DNA of 64,000 nt, taken from the NCBI GenBank assembly GCA_027489335.1, contig JAIXZX010000010.1, positions 186,001 through 250,000 on the forward strand, given 5' to 3'. The notes under the pieces are model-generated. The model saw nothing but the letters and a program-made list of their open reading frames with translations. It ran no database searches and was not told the DNA's origin. Below, one piece after another: positions 62,967 to 64,000 of this stretch (position 1 is its first letter; each line of letters begins with the position of its first letter). This DNA is from Caulobacteraceae bacterium (lineage in GTDB: Bacteria > Pseudomonadota > Alphaproteobacteria > Caulobacterales > Caulobacteraceae). A program made the translations under genes and the position numbers.

Positions 62967-63295
62967 AAGCCCCTTGGCGTGATTTCTGGCGGCTGGTGCT
63001 TCTCATCGCCGCCTTCCTGATCTGGAGCCTCGCCTTCATCGCCCTTTACGGGGTGCATGGCGCCGCCTGCGCAGCGGGCTGGGCCAACGCCGATGATCCC
63101 TGGCCCCTGCGGCTGACCCTGATCGGGGTCTGGGCGGCGTTGACGCTGGCCGCAGCGGCCTTCGCCCTCTGGACATGGCGACGGCCGGCGAAGGATGGGT
63201 TCCTGCGGCGATCCACAATGGCCATCGCGGTCATCGGCGCCTTGTCCACCGCCTGGCTGGGGGCGCCGCTCTTTCTCGTTCGCGTCTGCGCCTGA
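62963..63295 (+). CDS. Small membrane protein of the oxidase operon
   Basis: 110 residues from ATG 62963, overlapping the oxidase stop by 4 nt (ATGA). Three helices: about 10-33 (LVLLIAAFLIWSLAFIALYGVHG), 50-68 (LTLIGVWAALTLAAAAFALW) and 82-105 (MAIAVIGALSTAWLGAPLFLV). I do not recognise the family, but the tight coupling suggests an accessory or assembly subunit, perhaps analogous to a small subunit IV. Upstream start at 62897 reads through the oxidase and was rejected. Confidence 0.65.
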   Translation: MKAPWRDFWRLVLLIAAFLIWSLAFIALYGVHGAACAAGWANADDPWPLRLTLIGVWAALTLAAAAFALWTWRRPAKDGFLRRSTMAIAVIGALSTAWLGAPLFLVRVCA

Positions 63296-63381
63296 GGCCG
63301 GGGCGCCTGACGCCTGTCTTTGCGACGACTTGTCTTGCCCTCCCATATCTGTCTTCGTGAAGGCGGGTGGGGGCCTGACAG

Positions 63382-64000
63382 ATGCGCGAAAGCTTTCTGA
63401 AGAAGTATTACCTGAAAGACGAAAAGCTCGCGCAGCGCGCTAAGCTTGAGTTTTATCGGGCGCTGTCCACCAACCGAATGGTGGCCTTCGTCGGCTCAAT
63501 GGCCACCGAGGCGTTCGGATATGGCGACTGGGACCGCCTGGCGGCGAGCTTCGCCAAGGAGGCTCTCGGGGCAGTCCAACAGGCCCAGGCTGATCTGAAG
63601 AAGAAGCAGGCAGACCCCCGGACCCATGCCCTCGGCGATCAGATCGCTGATATCAAAAAGCAAGTCGAGTCGTTCCACGCCCGCTCCACCAACAATCAAT
63701 GGCCGGTGCAGGTGGGCCTTAGTCTGGTACAGGAATTAGTCGCCCGGCTTCCGGATACCCGGCCGAAAGGGACCTATGATTGGTCGCTGGACAATCCTCA
63801 GAACCTCACCCAGGCGATGCGCGCCAATTTCGCCGCGCGGTTTCGCGAACCTCGGTCGGATTGGGGCGTCGGGGAAAGCGCCCTTGAGGACACCAATGCT
63901 CTACGCCGGTTGTGGGTGGACCTGGGGATCCGGCGCTTCATCACCACGAACTATGACTTTGAGATCGAACGTCTGACCATGGCGCCGGACTGCGCCTGGC
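63382..64000 (+). CDS. SIR2-domain protein, 3' truncated by window edge
   Basis: At least 206 residues, open to the last base. Residues 33-50 (MVAFVGSMATEAFGYGDW) resemble the SIR2_2 NAD-binding loop, normally FxGAGxS, and residues 185-196 (RFITTNYDFEIE) match the TTNYD signature of that superfamily. A charged helical region lies between (about 55-105). SIR2-like proteins of this kind are NADases in several anti-phage systems. The base composition is less GC-rich than in the upstream oxidase. Start ATG has a G-rich SD candidate 8 to 12 nt ahead. Partner genes would lie to the right of the window. Confidence 0.72.
   Translation, partial: MRESFLKKYYLKDEKLAQRAKLEFYRALSTNRMVAFVGSMATEAFGYGDWDRLAASFAKEALGAVQQAQADLKKKQADPRTHALGDQIADIKKQVESFHARSTNNQWPVQVGLSLVQELVARLPDTRPKGTYDWSLDNPQNLTQAMRANFAARFREPRSDWGVGESALEDTNALRRLWVDLGIRRFITTNYDFEIERLTMAPDCAW

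Overview
The window is a high-GC, gene-dense chromosomal segment from an alphaproteobacterium, most likely of the Caulobacteraceae (Caulobacter/Phenylobacterium type). This is inferred from gene content and order (divergent pepA/lptFG-lptD-surA-pdxA-rsmA; fabD-fabG-acpP-fabF-mltG-yicC-gmk; rpsF-rpsR-rplI near dnaB-alr-radA-cvpA-purF), from two large TonB-dependent receptors, and from frequent 4-nt ATGA/GTGA/TTGA gene overlaps. No species can be fixed from the sequence alone. I saw no rRNA, tRNA, insertion sequence, prophage or CRISPR array.

Layout. Positions 1-9165 hold the 3' part of purM, ndk, an ABC-F ATPase, a soluble PAS-PAS-PAS hybrid histidine kinase followed by a 35-residue membrane microprotein, and a minus-strand run pepA - alpha/beta hydrolase - holC - I78-like lipoprotein. 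Positions 9319-17115 are an outer-membrane biogenesis operon (lptF, lptG, lptD, surA-like) running into pdxA and rsmA, then an MscS-type channel. Positions 18427-24668 (minus) are the fatty-acid/envelope cluster fabD-fabG-acpP-fabF-mltG-yicC-gmk. Positions 24862-38241 hold a DsbA-like protein, an unknown small protein, ribosomal proteins S6, S18 and L9, a TonB receptor, dnaB, alr, radA, cvpA, purF, an SBF-type transporter and an SDR. Positions 38195-44363 (minus) hold der, bamB and a YfgM-like TPR protein (the arrangement known from E. coli), then panB and a DUF6249 / ECF sigma / two-TM protein operon.

Accessory-looking modules fill the last third. (i) 44830-50359: a secreted M20-type amidohydrolase, a divergent Lrp/AsnC regulator with a perfect 11-bp-arm operator in front of it, and a 940-residue TonB receptor, which together look like a regulated uptake and hydrolysis unit for an amide or peptide. 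(ii) 50542-57855: a TVP38/TMEM64 membrane protein, a MerA-like flavoprotein, a second FAD oxidoreductase, a DUF1499 protein, a radical SAM enzyme rich in extra cysteines, two glycosyltransferase-type proteins of the families associated with arsenosugar synthesis, and an MTA phosphorylase. This is the best candidate for an uncharacterised pathway. (iii) 58041-63295: a CtaG-dependent cytochrome oxidase with fused subunits I and III and a subunit II that lacks a convincing standard start codon. (iv) From 63382 to the right edge: the 5' part of a SIR2-fold gene, possibly the border of an anti-phage defence locus outside the window.
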